Source of the DNA: Synaphobranchus kaupii
Taxonomy: Eukaryota > Chordata > Actinopteri > Anguilliformes > Synaphobranchidae
Direction of reading: 5' to 3'
DNA: 64,000 nt
Assembly (NCBI GenBank): GCA_029718625.1
Contig: CM056376.1
Span: 92,288,899-92,352,898, forward strand
Below, one piece after another: positions 48,963 through 59,250 of this stretch; the first letter of the stretch is position 1, and each line of letters begins with the position of its first letter. Both the position numbers and the translations under genes were made by a program. The notes beneath the pieces were generated by a model. The model searched no databases. It was given only the letters and a program-made list of their open reading frames with translations, and was not told the origin of the DNA.

Positions 48963-49811
48963 AACCTCCACACTTTCACCCTGCACATATGCCTTGCTGT
49001 CTGAAACGACTCCCCATACTTTTAGCTGATACTCTGCCCTGTTTAGCTTCGATAGTGTGCCCCTTGTTCCTGCGTCTACACCCCACCCTATACCCACATG
49101 CTAGTGAATGAACAATATTCAGGCTCACTTTGAAATGCAATGCACAGTGAGACTGCTAGTTTCGGAGGCGCAAGAGGAAATTTTGAACATTTGCAAATTG
49201 TTCTTGCTGAGTGTGATTGATATTAAGTCCATGTACGTTGCTCTGATGAATATTCGCCACTTGTTCCCGTCATTCACACATTCTTTCATTAGACTGAAGA
49301 TTTGTGCAGAGCGAGAGAAACCACAGAGGACGCCGTGAGGTGGAAATGAAATTCTCCCAGCCACCTGAGAATATATGTATTTTTCACGAACGTGTCGTAG
49401 CCCTGTTTATTTCCCATATAGCTTCCCTCAATCCTCCCTAATTAATAATTCTTGCATTTGAACGAAACAACACGCATAAATAAGACTCCCACTTGGCTGG
49501 GGCCAGCAAAAGAGGCAGACTGTGCTCCTATTATCACCATGACTGACTCTCTCCTGGCCCAGATACACAAGACTCACCAAAATTTTTTATCATTGCCTGC
49601 CCATGCTGGGTAGGAGAACACAAGTGATGCTGAAAGATGTGGGGCAGCTGTTGCAGCAGGCTGCGCACTGAGCAATCATCCTTCCGTCACAGCTGTGGAA
49701 ACCTCAGCTCACTGAGGGGTGATCACAGCAAATAAACAAACGGACCGGATGGGTTCTGGTTGTGTCACCTGTGCCTCCTGGCAACGTCCGCCCATCTCAG
49801 CCCCACCCGTT

Positions 49812-49840
49812 CCCCCCCCCCCCCCCCCCCCCCCCCCCCC
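49812..49840 (+). repeat. Poly-C run (29 C)
   Basis: Uninterrupted C homopolymer, the longest in the window; G-run on the grm8 sense strand. Confidence 0.95.
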
Positions 49841-50255
49841 AGAGCGAACCCCCTGTCTCAAAAAGCGTGATTTTCATACACGCAGAAACAAAAAGGGCCA
49901 GCTCAAACTCACGCGAGGAAGGCAAGGAACATAATCCATTATTCTGTCCCTTTATCCTCTTGTATTTATACCTACACTCCAACATGCTCATATGGCTAGT
50001 CATTCTCAGCCTGGCGCTAGAATTCACACCCGCACGGCTGAACGTTAACGGCTCTTCGGTGGGCGTGTGAGAGTGTTCAGCCTAAGCGTTGACCAACACC
50101 ATGCTCCCCCTGCTGTTTATAGCAACGGTGATTATAAATATACGCTTTGGCGACCTCCGCCTCTCGTCACGTTACTTAGAGGCAGAGCGTTTAAAGAGGA
50201 ATATCACATTTCCTCATTACAGCTTAATAAGACAGCCCTCGCTTTATCACAGTGT

Positions 50256-50308
50256 GTAACAACACCTCCAAAATACATTCAGCACAATTACTGTCTGGCA
50301 TTCAAATC
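50256..50308 (+). repeat. 53-bp repeat shared across the grm8 exon, intronic copy
   Basis: About 80% identical to 56069-56121 in the same orientation, sharing CCAAAAT.CATTCAG and TGTCTGGCATTCAAA. One copy is in the intron and one is upstream of the coding exon. Confidence 0.7.
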
Positions 50309-51618
50309 AAATGATGAGGTCATTCATTAGCATTCATTATGCATTGTTATTAATGACATTAAACACCCTTCTGTGTCCTTTCTGACAGAGCTGCCATTAC
50401 ACTCCTCTCTGTGTGTGTGCGTGCGTGTGTGTGGGAGTGCGCGCACGCTCCTTCCAACCAGTGGCGATGAACTACATCTGGTTAATTATTTCCATGTCTT
50501 GTTATGAAATTATTTCAGGAAGACAAATAAATCTCCACTTGTTTTCATAAAGGTCACATTTGTCTTTTCTCAAATACGAGAGAAGGGTTGCCAATGCTGG
50601 GCAGGAGATCCTTAATGGCGTCGCATATTTCCTCTTAATGAGAACTCCTGTTTGTTGTTTTAATCTGCCTCCGGTTCATTATTGTTAAATTAATTCCTAC
50701 ACGGAGAAGGAAAAAAGAACCAGAATCATTAAGATTCAGAGGGTTTCCCACCCACTCCTCTACATCGCTGCTCTGTGCGAGTCACAGTAGCACAATAGCA
50801 CAAACATAGCTTGCACTTTGGGTCAGAACACCCTACAGGACATTTCAAACTACAGGTCACAGCATGCAACAGAATACAGCACACGGCAGGATATACTACA
50901 CCGCACAGTACACTATAGCATACACTATATGCTATATTGTTATCATGTATTTATAATAACAGTATGAATCAGCTCAGATTTGTTTGGCCACACCACTGAG
51001 TATGACCTTTAAGCGGTTCAGCGAATGGGCCTGGTAAAATGTAATTGTTTCTGGCGGTTCATTCTGTTCAATACAAATTAATGTGCATCTGTTTGTTAAT
51101 TATGTTTTAATCTAATTGTTGTCTTCCTCGTGTAATGAAGTGTGTAATCTGCTTTAATCAGGAAATGTCTCCACACTAGAACAAACATATTTATTGTAAT
51201 GTTTGTGTTGGACCTTCAAGTTTAAACAAAAGCAAATTGAACCATGTCCTAACTCCTACACATTAACATCTGTGAATATTTCTATTAAATTAAATATGTA
51301 CTGTACAAATACAAATGTACAAATGTTCCAAATCACAAAACAGATTCTTACAACGGGCTACATCAGAAGTGAATATTAAGTAGTTGAGGTGTTATATTTT
51401 AAATACATCTGTAGTCTGCAATTTGATTAACATCCTAAAATTAGAGCTGCCTTCAAAAGCAAATATCAGAAAATAATATCAAAATAGCATAATTGCAATG
51501 TCCTGTGGAACCAATGAAAAGTCTACCCCATAGGACACAGTTCAAGGGGGGGCACAGGCTTGGTCTGAGCAAATAGCCCCATAACCAATACTGTGTAAAA
51601 CACCCCTTAAAATACTGT

Positions 51619-51619
51619 A

Positions 51620-51684
<65 letters not shown>
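51619..51684 (+). repeat. (AAT)n microsatellite
   Basis: About 22 uninterrupted units. The poly-Tyr/poly-Leu frames opposite are artefacts. Confidence 0.95.
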
Positions 51685-51685
<1 letters not shown>

Positions 51686-54499
51686 CAATAAACAAATCTG
51701 CTCCTCTGGTGAACAGACCACCTTTCCTCCTGCCCACTCTGCAACTGTTGTGTGCTACCTAGAGAGTTCCCCCAGACATTCCCTTGCAGTGATCTAGCTT
51801 GAGAAACAACCAGAGCAATATAGAGTCGCATAGTAGATATTACCCCAATAAAACAGTTACTCAAACACACTAAAAACAGTATGAATATAGAGCGAATGCC
51901 CCTGTTTCCGTTCTTCTCACCAGTTCAGAATTCCTTATCAAAACTGCCCCATCACTACCACGTCATCTGTAAATTCAGCAGGGTGAGGATATGTGGTCAG
52001 ATATACCAGATAGGCCTATGTGAAGTGAGCTGACTACTTCTTATTATACTTATACTTTTTATATCTTTAATCTGCTGGCCGAGCCAACACAACCATTGCA
52101 CCTGAAACTGCAGAGCCGGGGAACATTAGAACAAAAGAAAACTGGCTTGGGCCACTGGACACTCATAAGTGCTTTAAATGCTGCTTCACTTTTAACCAAT
52201 CAAACGGCAGGCTCTAACACCATGAACAAACAACAGTAACATATTAAGCTTCACCGAGGGAAACTGCCAACTCTATCCTCAAGACAATATGAGACAATAC
52301 AGTACAGTAGACATGGTTTAAACACACACTTTAGCCACAGCCTGCTGATATCTGACATTGGAAGAGTCCTTGACATTTACTGTGCCGTCCATATGCCTTC
52401 CTTATCTGACATATACACTCTCCTTAGATACCACCCACAGAGGTACTGAGACGTTAGTGATTAGCACTAGGCTGCCTATCTTTTCTTCCATCTATTCCTT
52501 CCATGTCTTAACTTACTAGAGCTAAGTAGGCCTATATCTCCTTAGTTTGACATTATTAGCATGTGTTACATAATGGCTAAAGATTTCAAAAGGCCCATAA
52601 AAAGAAATTTTACCCAAAACTCATTTTAAAAAACCATGGCCTGTACTAGATTAACACTCTCTTAATCCGAAAAACTTAATTTTGTTTTAGGATTAAACGC
52701 AAGTTTTCTTCTTCAGACTTTAGTTTGGCAAGTTCAATAACCGCCATCATTAATCATGACAACAATCATCAAACAGTGTCTGTGAAAAAAAAAAACTTTT
52801 GCATTTATTTTAAAGAAAAAATGTTGATTGAATTCAGGCCCTTGTCCGTACATGAAAATATAGCGGATGTTATTACTCATTTTGAGAGGCAAAGATAGGG
52901 GCAAACATGATGCAGAGCCATTTAGCACAGCATCATAATCAATAACCTGAGGAGGAAAACTAGTGCGTTTATGTTACTTCAATGGAGAAGAAGAAGTGAG
53001 TGTCCATGGTCAAGATGCCAAGACACCTACTGTATGCTTTACAGCGTGGCTTACCAAGGGTATCTGAAAATTGCAGTGCCAGCAAGTACCCTTGACACAA
53101 CATTCACAGCTCAGGAAGAATGTAGACGATATTGCCAGGCTCTTGGCCTTTCTTTTCATTCCTAAGGCTTTTTTCCAATAATAAAGCACTGCTGTAACGG
53201 AGAAAGGTCCACTGTGGGCCAAACTGGGGCCTTTACTTACTGAAGAGCACAACAAGAAACACGGTTGGCTCGCTGAGCTAAACACCCATGTCCCTCACAA
53301 ATGCAGCCAATCGTATGCTCGTCCCAACATTAAGGGGTGTCACCTTCTGCAGTGGTGTCAGGTGCTTTTCTAGTTTCACTACATGCTGGCTTCCTCAACT
53401 CTCTGATAATTCACATTTCAATTGTCAATCCTCATTTACACATCTCTGATTAGTGGTATCAGATTAACACTGCACCTATATGTTTATCAAATTTCAAAGT
53501 TTGATAAATCTTTGCTATTTTTAACCCATGACAGATTTTGAATTATTCATGAGACATGAAACACAAGCTAAACCATCATCTGTAATGTGATACAAATGCA
53601 ATATCACCTCCTCACAAAAAAATCACTTAAAGGCTTAAATCCTACTGGGAAAATTTAGGTTTTAACTTTGGCTGTAATAAGAGGAGCGGTCGACATGTGA
53701 ACCAAGAAAAACCGGCCCTATGTAACATTCCCACGACACACTTGTTAAACTGCATTCTTTGCTAACCATGTTTCGCGCAGTCCTTTAAAGTCTCACAATG
53801 TAAGCAGTATGTTTGCACGCTGAAATTGAACACAAGAAACAACAGACACAGCCGCAATCGCACGCGCGCCATTAAGAAGGCATCGCGCATTCCTTCGCTC
53901 TGAGCGTCGGGCACAGAAACGATGCGCCGCTCGCCCGGCGAACACACCCCAAGCGCAACAGCTCTGATCGCCAGGAGGCCTCATCGTAGCTCGACCTTCT
54001 GCGTCACCTTGTCCGACGTTCGGCCATCGCTACGTTTACGCGGACAGTCCGCCCGCAGCCTAATTACAATACAGAGCCTGAAGCCAATCCCCAGAAGAGC
54101 ACAACATCACAGAGCTCGCAGGGCCTAGATGAGGTGAAACAGGACCGAGAGCGCTTTAATTGGCTGTCATAATTGAACTTTATCTGCTCCAATCGCGAGC
54201 GGCAGGCAGCATAAATGTTTAATACCACAACCAAAGTGTCAGAGCCTCGGCTCCTGGATCCACTTAACATGTAGTGACAAGCACAGCAAAACAGCGGGGC
54301 TGGGTTCCAGAAAGATCTGCGGATGTGAATAGGCGCCTTCCTCAGCGGTCGAGGCAGAGCACAGATAACGCCCCCATAACGAATCCTCTGAGGCACACTC
54401 TGGCCCTCGCACCCCCCCAGCGGGGGCCTACTGACCCCTCCCCCTGCACTCTGTGCTCAAACCCCGGGGGGCGGCCGGGGTTGGAGGAGGAGCCCGTAC

Positions 54500-55012
54500 C
54501 TTAAACAGCCGCAGGATGTTGGCCACCATGATGGACACCGAGCTGGCGGCGGCGCCTATCACGGCGACGATCTTGTCGGGCTTGGCGAAGATGGGCGGGT
54601 CGCCGTTGGCGCAGCGCACGTCGGACGCGTCCTTCTCGATGAGCGCCTGGACGAAGGTGAGCGACTGCTCCAGGGCGTAGGTGTCGCGCGAGCAGGTGTC
54701 CAGGATGCGCGCGCCCAGCGTGACGTTGGGCAGCAGCTCGGGGTCCTTGTTGATCTGGTCGATGGCGAAGAGCATGGCCTCCAGCCGGTGGATGCCCTTC
54801 TCCTTCTTCAGCTCGCCGCAGGGCACGCCCCGGTCGCCCCGGGCGTGCACGGGGAACAGCCCCCCCAGGATGACGTCGCCCTCCAGGCGGATGGAGTGGG
54901 CGTGCTCCTGCGCCTCGGTCCTCTGCATGGAGGTCAGCAGCCAGCAGCAGTTGGCCGTCAGCAGGAAGAAGCACTGGCAGGAAACGGAGCGCCGCTTGGA
55001 GTCCCGCGCCAT
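54500..55012 (-). CDS. grm8: Metabotropic glutamate receptor 8, first coding exon (partial gene)
   Basis: This exon encodes residues 1-171 of a class C GPCR that senses synaptic glutamate and, as a group III mGluR, couples to Gi/o, usually presynaptically. Residues 1-33 are a Cys-rich hydrophobic signal peptide ([15 protein letters not shown]). Residues 39-171 begin the Venus-flytrap ligand domain ([18 protein letters not shown]). K72 and R76 (in [12 protein letters not shown]) match the distal-carboxylate-binding K74/R78 of mGlu4, and S157 matches its S159. C65 and C107 are the conserved disulfide pair; N96-V-T is an N-glycosylation site. The signal peptide, the MQRT segment and [17 protein letters not shown] fit GRM8 better than GRM4 or GRM7. 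The start has a strong context (GCCATGG). The exon ends in AAG at 54500, followed by the donor GTACGG, phase 0, exactly where mammalian receptors continue with PQISYAS. Whether it is grm8a or grm8b cannot be told. The rest of the gene lies beyond the window. Confidence 0.93.
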
Positions 55013-55137
55013 GGCGACGTGGGGCGAGGCGCGCGCGGCGGCGGCGGCGGCGGGCGGGGAGCGGGGCGGCGGAGCGGCGGGAGATTGAAGCGGCGGACGA
55101 CGGAGTGGCGGTGGGCGCAGGATGCAGGCGGGACCAT
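54958..55137 (-). other. Upstream ORF overlapping the grm8 start codon
   Basis: An ATG at 55137 (context CACCGATGG) lies 125 bases upstream of the grm8 start, in a different frame. Its 59-codon frame runs through the grm8 ATG and stops at TGA 54960-54958, inside the signal-peptide codons. If the transcript includes this base, ribosomes starting here would bypass the main start and reduce translation. The position is read directly from sequence; presence in the mature mRNA is unknown. Confidence 0.4.
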
Positions 55138-55171
55138 CGGTGCCCGCCCTCCCCCCTCCTCTTCCTATCAG

Positions 55172-55184
55172 TGCTGAGTCAGGC
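55172..55184 (+). promoter_or_regulatory. MARE/AP-1-like site upstream of grm8
   Basis: TGCTGAGTCAGGC matches 11 of 13 positions of the T-MARE consensus TGCTGAGTCAGCA bound by Maf/NRL and AP-1 factors. It is about 160 bases upstream of the start codon. mGlu8 is expressed in retina and brain, so a Maf-family input is conceivable, but a single motif is weak evidence. Confidence 0.25.
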
Positions 55185-55426
55185 GTCCCGGGCCCGCAGC
55201 GGGGATACCTTCGATCTTTAGAACGTCCCGGCCGCGTGGGGCTTGCATCTCAATAAGGGGGGAAAGGTGGAGGGCGGTGGAGCTGGTGGAGATGGAGGAG
55301 ATGGAGGAGTCCGGAGAGGCAAGTCTCAGAATCAGGCTGCTGTGCTCTCACATGTTCCTACAGGGGAATCAGAGAAGAGCGGCCATCTCATCATCACTCT
55401 TAACACTGAGGCTCTCCCGATGTCTG

Positions 55427-55428
<2 letters not shown>

Positions 55429-55468
<40 letters not shown>

Positions 55469-55482
55469 TCTCTCTCTCTCTC
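55429..55482 (+). repeat. (TC)n microsatellite
   Basis: Nearly uninterrupted TC dinucleotides, with one CCCT interruption, passing directly into the CA-rich block. Confidence 0.95.
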
Positions 55483-55663
55483 ACACACACACATAAACAC
55501 ACACACATGCACACTCCCTCTCACACATACACACACATACACATACACGCGAACATACTCGCACACACATCCAAACAAACACGTAGGCATGCTTGTACAC
55601 TTACACAAACAAATGCAGATGAACTCACATAAACATGTACCCACACACAAACACACACATTCT

Positions 55664-55696
<33 letters not shown>

Positions 55697-55910
55697 TCTC
55701 TCTCTCACAAATACATACGCACAAACATACACAGACACAAACATACTCGCACACACATCCAAACAAACACATAGGCACGCACATACACTTACACAAACAA
55801 ATATAGATGAACACACATAAACATGTACTCACGCACACACACACGCTCATACATGCACATACATATATAGGTGGGTGGACACACATATGCAAACACACAC
55901 AAGCACACAT
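55483..55910 (+). repeat. CA-rich block with 188-bp higher-order repeat
   Basis: CA-rich throughout, but segment 55552-55641 recurs at 55740-55829 (AACATACTCGCACACACATC, ACACTTACACAAACAAAT, CATAAACATGTAC), an offset of 188 bp. The long Thr/His frames are artefacts. Confidence 0.85.
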
Positions 55911-56068
55911 TCACATGCAGAAAACACTACAAGCAGTGTAGAGTGGAAACAATAAAGGCCATGATATGACCTTATTACTGACTGCTACCAGCTACATCTC
56001 TCATTAGTAGGGTGACAAATTGCATTTCATAACATGGATGTGGCTTAGTTATTCCCACTTGGGGCCAA

Positions 56069-56121
56069 GTAACATCACCCCCAAAATGCATTCAGTATAT
56101 CATTGTCTGGCATTCAAAATC
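56069..56121 (+). repeat. 53-bp repeat shared across the grm8 exon, upstream copy
   Basis: Partner of 50256-50308; see that entry. Confidence 0.7.
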
Positions 56122-58859
56122 GAGCGTGAGTGCAAAAACAATATTTACAGAATTACAAATACTATATTACATTATATACTCTCCATCAATCTGATCCTCT
56201 CAAAAAATATATATATTGTGGAAGAATGACATCTCAAAATATATCATTGTTACAAGCTATAACCCCCAAATTCCCAAAATCGGTTGCCATTCCCCATTTG
56301 AAATTACATGACTTGTAATTACATAACTCTTCCAGTCAAGCTAACTCTTCCAGTGTCCTCCATCTTCAGGCACAAGCACACCTCTTATGTTTGAGGAGAA
56401 GGTAAGGATTATTTTTGAAGGCAACATTATTTCTTTAAACTAATTGTGCTAATTAGTACTTTAGTTAAATACTTTGAACACCTTTTGCAATTTTGTGATA
56501 ATAATGAAATTGTCTTTCTACTTAATTAAATGATGCATACTCAGCATGGAGAAAAAGGCAGCCCACTAAGTATTGAGGGCCATTTTATATCCCATAATAC
56601 ATTATATGTCAGGTATGATGGGAATAGTTACTGTAGATGCATGTACTGCCATTGTGTTTAGAAACTTGTGTGAGATGGTCTGCATTGAAGCCCAATTAAC
56701 TCCAGTATTTTTCCCACTTACAATGAGACACTATATACAGCTCATTATCCTGTTTGTATAGGGAACATTTTTAGAGCGCTGTGTAGAAAATCTGTTAAAC
56801 AGGAACTAAATAATGTGTAGCTACAATCACCTGAATTGTGGCGGATGAGGGAGAAAAGGTATTGTCTGGGAAATTATTCTCTGAAATTTGACAACCAGTC
56901 CTGCAGAGCATCGGCGATCACCAGCCTCATTAAATCCTCACCGTTCCTCACCGCGCGCCGCATACCCTAACACTCACTCCTTCGTGCTCCAAACGGCCTC
57001 TGCTGCGCAACAGTGCCACCGCGAACATGCGCGAGTAGTAGGCTATGCAACTGAAATTAGGGTGCGTTTTGCTTGAAAAATGCTATCGATAGTGCATTGC
57101 GAGTCTCCGCCTTTCCAACTCCTTCCCTGGTTAAAAAAAAGACAAACCTAACGCCTGTGTATACAAAAAAAAAAGTATAAAAATACATTTTGCATCGTGT
57201 AGTAATATTTGTGGTTGCGGAATGTAAATTTGTTCAGGATTTCCATTTCACCAACCATGATGGATCTCAGATTCCTCTTCTACAGATGAAATGTACAGTT
57301 GTTGGATTCTGAATCACTCAATCAATTAGCGTATTGTTGTATAGCGCCTTTCACAATTAAAAGTATGACTGATGGCGTCATGCACATAATTTTAATATCC
57401 TGCGCTACTGGGCACGTTTTTGCGCATGCAAAAGTATCAATCATATTTTTGTTCTTATGGGGGGATGCAATGTATAAAGCCCCGATAAAGCTCCCTTTGA
57501 ATAAAAAAACACAAAATTTCATTCCATAATTAAATTGCAATATTTTCCTGAATTTCGTGGGAAGGCTGGTGTTCAACTTGCTAATGAGAATGACTTAATG
57601 AGGAATGATGGAATTCCAACACTTCGATCTTTATCTCTGGCAGAAAGTAGAACGAGCTATTATCCTGGCAGGCGAGGTAAGTCCCATTTCTCTTTTTAAT
57701 TTACACGAATCGGTATGTGTCAAGCTATACCATCTTCTTCTGGCGATTCTATTATATTTTCTTCAACCTAACAACTCTCTGGGGATCTCTGTGCTCTTTT
57801 CAGAAACTGATAGCTTTTTTTCTCTCTCTCCCTGTTACTGAGGAAAAAGGCGCGATCCTTTTTCCTTTTTCTTTCCCTCTCTGTCTCTCTCTCTCTCTCA
57901 TACTGCAACTGTTATATCTGCCATTCAATTACATGTTGCAAAACAAAGACAACCGACACATATCGAGTATTCAATTGTGCTTCAAATTATTTAGCAATTA
58001 AATATAACATCCACATCAATTAATACTAACATATCGTTTAATTAATTAAGAAACAGTCGTCATCATGTAATATGCATGTTTTCTTAATAGTGGCAAAGCA
58101 AAGCAAGCATATAAGCCGCCTGAGCATACACATACAACTACCTAATTAAAAGAAACCACAGCTGCAGTATTGTCGAATATGTTTAGCATTTGTCGGTGAA
58201 TATTCATGTGATATTAAATCTCAGTTTAATTCCGACCCACAAAATGATTGCTTTAGACTATTGCATACTGTTAAGAGTAACATCAATTTGGGTCTACATA
58301 AAAGGCGTTGGGAAGAATGCATGAGCCTCATCTGCGCTCAAAATGGAACATCTTTAAACAGCCTCCGCGAAGGATTGCTAGAGAATATTGATATGAACAC
58401 AAAGCTTATTTCACACATTTCCTATGAATTCCATTAATTGGAGGAAGCTTTCCCCATAAATAGAATATAATTGCCACAGTCTATCCAGTGTCCTAAGAAA
58501 GAAGCAAAGAGTGCATGCCTCACATTGTGATATAAAAGCGCATTCCTTGGCTATTCTGTAATGGAACTTCCTTGCGGAGCTCAGCACTTTTCCGAACGAT
58601 ACAAAAACAATTTGAAACGTTATCCCTACTACAGACCTATCGGTAATATCTGAGCATTCGAACAATTTTACGTTAATAAATGCTTTGCTTTCGATCAGAA
58701 CATATTTAGTTATTGGTTAAATTAAATGTGTGAAACCACCCGAAAATTCCTCTAGAAATTCGTGCAGATGACTCATAGTGGAGCAAACAACCTGAAAACG
58801 AACGTTGAGTTTAGCTCATTTTTAAAAATTATTAGCATAAGTAATAGCAACACTTGCTT

Positions 58860-59060
58860 ATGAATCTACCTGCTGCTTGGAGGCTTGGATATGGTTCCGT
58901 ATGCATTCACAACCCACTGGAAGCTTCACGAGTCTCTGTTCTCGGTGCTGAAAGGGACAGCGCTTCGAGAGAACGCGAGCGCGTCTCCAAGTGAATCACA
59001 AAATACTCCCACCGGCCGTGATTGGTCTCCCAACTCTGGCTAATGCACCTCCGCAGCTTA
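58860..59060 (-). promoter_or_regulatory. Candidate upstream promoter / 5' non-coding exon of grm8
   Basis: A short GC- and CpG-richer patch stands out in AT-rich DNA about 3.9 kb upstream of the grm8 ATG. In minus-strand orientation it holds a CCAAT box (59025-59021). About 65 bases downstream is a REST-like pair of half sites (58944-58963), and then a possible splice donor CAGCAG|GTAGAT with the exon ending at 58870. As I recall, mammalian GRM8 transcripts have upstream non-coding exons, so a spliced 5' UTR exon here is plausible. No transcript evidence is available. Confidence 0.25.
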
Positions 59061-59250
59061 TCAGACGCTCAATCAGTCTACAGGAAGGAAAGATTCCTTC
59101 ATTTGGTTACTTTACATTATACAAGTTGTTTAGCGCCTAGCTGCGTTTCAGACTACATTAATACATTAACATTATCTGACAAGTCCTTTTAACCCGGCCA
59201 ATGCAATCATGCTATAGGCTACAGTCACAAATTAATCATTTAACAAATGT

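Larger units (their letters stand above)
1..54499 (-). other. grm8: Long intron of grm8 following the first coding exon (partial)
   Basis: From the donor at 54499 to the left edge I found no exon continuing the receptor, whose next residues should resemble PQISYASTAPELS, in any minus-strand frame. GRM8 introns are known to be very large in vertebrates. The sequence here is repeats, microsatellites and unique AT-rich DNA. Mammalian GRM8 hosts miR-592 in an intron; I did not see its sequence on either strand. Confidence 0.7.
48977..54499. other. Unique intronic sequence with poly-C and (TAA)n tracts
   Basis: No coding signature. Contains a 29-C run (49812-49840), a GT-rich patch (50410-50440), (AAT)n at 51619-51684 and a SOX/POU-like site (50342-50356). 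AT-rich non-repetitive blocks at 50300-50740 look like typical vertebrate regulatory sequence but conservation is untested. Confidence 0.4.
54370..55260 (-). promoter_or_regulatory. grm8: CpG-rich block with 5' UTR of grm8
   Basis: The coding exon and about 200 bases upstream of it are very GC- and CpG-rich (GCG/GGC runs at 55020-55090), in contrast to the AT-rich surroundings. No TATA box is evident, which suits a CpG-island promoter or an exon with a GC-rich 5' UTR. On the minus strand a pyrimidine-rich tract ends in TTATTGAG at about 55250. That could be an acceptor, in which case the UTR exon starts near 55248 and the promoter lies further upstream (towards 59 kb). The sequence alone does not decide between these. 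Confidence 0.5.
55911..59250. other. 5' flank of grm8, AT-rich
   Basis: No confident gene. At 57605-57680 a short plus-strand frame ends at a good donor (GCGAG|GTAAGT) but has no family signature. A CpG-richer patch at 58860-59060 is annotated separately. Other parts are AT-rich and unique-looking. Confidence 0.4.

Noticed and set aside
51453..51870. Poly-Tyr and poly-Leu frames
   Set aside because: Translation of the (AAT)n microsatellite.
54501..54974. 157-codon frame overlapping the grm8 exon in another frame
   Set aside because: Arises from GC-rich third positions of the real exon. It is all Arg/Ala/Gly/His and has no homology-like motif.
55277..55774. 165-codon Ser/Thr/His frame
   Set aside because: Translation of (TC)n and (CA)n simple repeats.
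57605..57680. Short plus-strand exon ending at GCGAG|GTAAGT
   Set aside because: A good donor, but the 25 codons have no family signature and no partner exon is visible.
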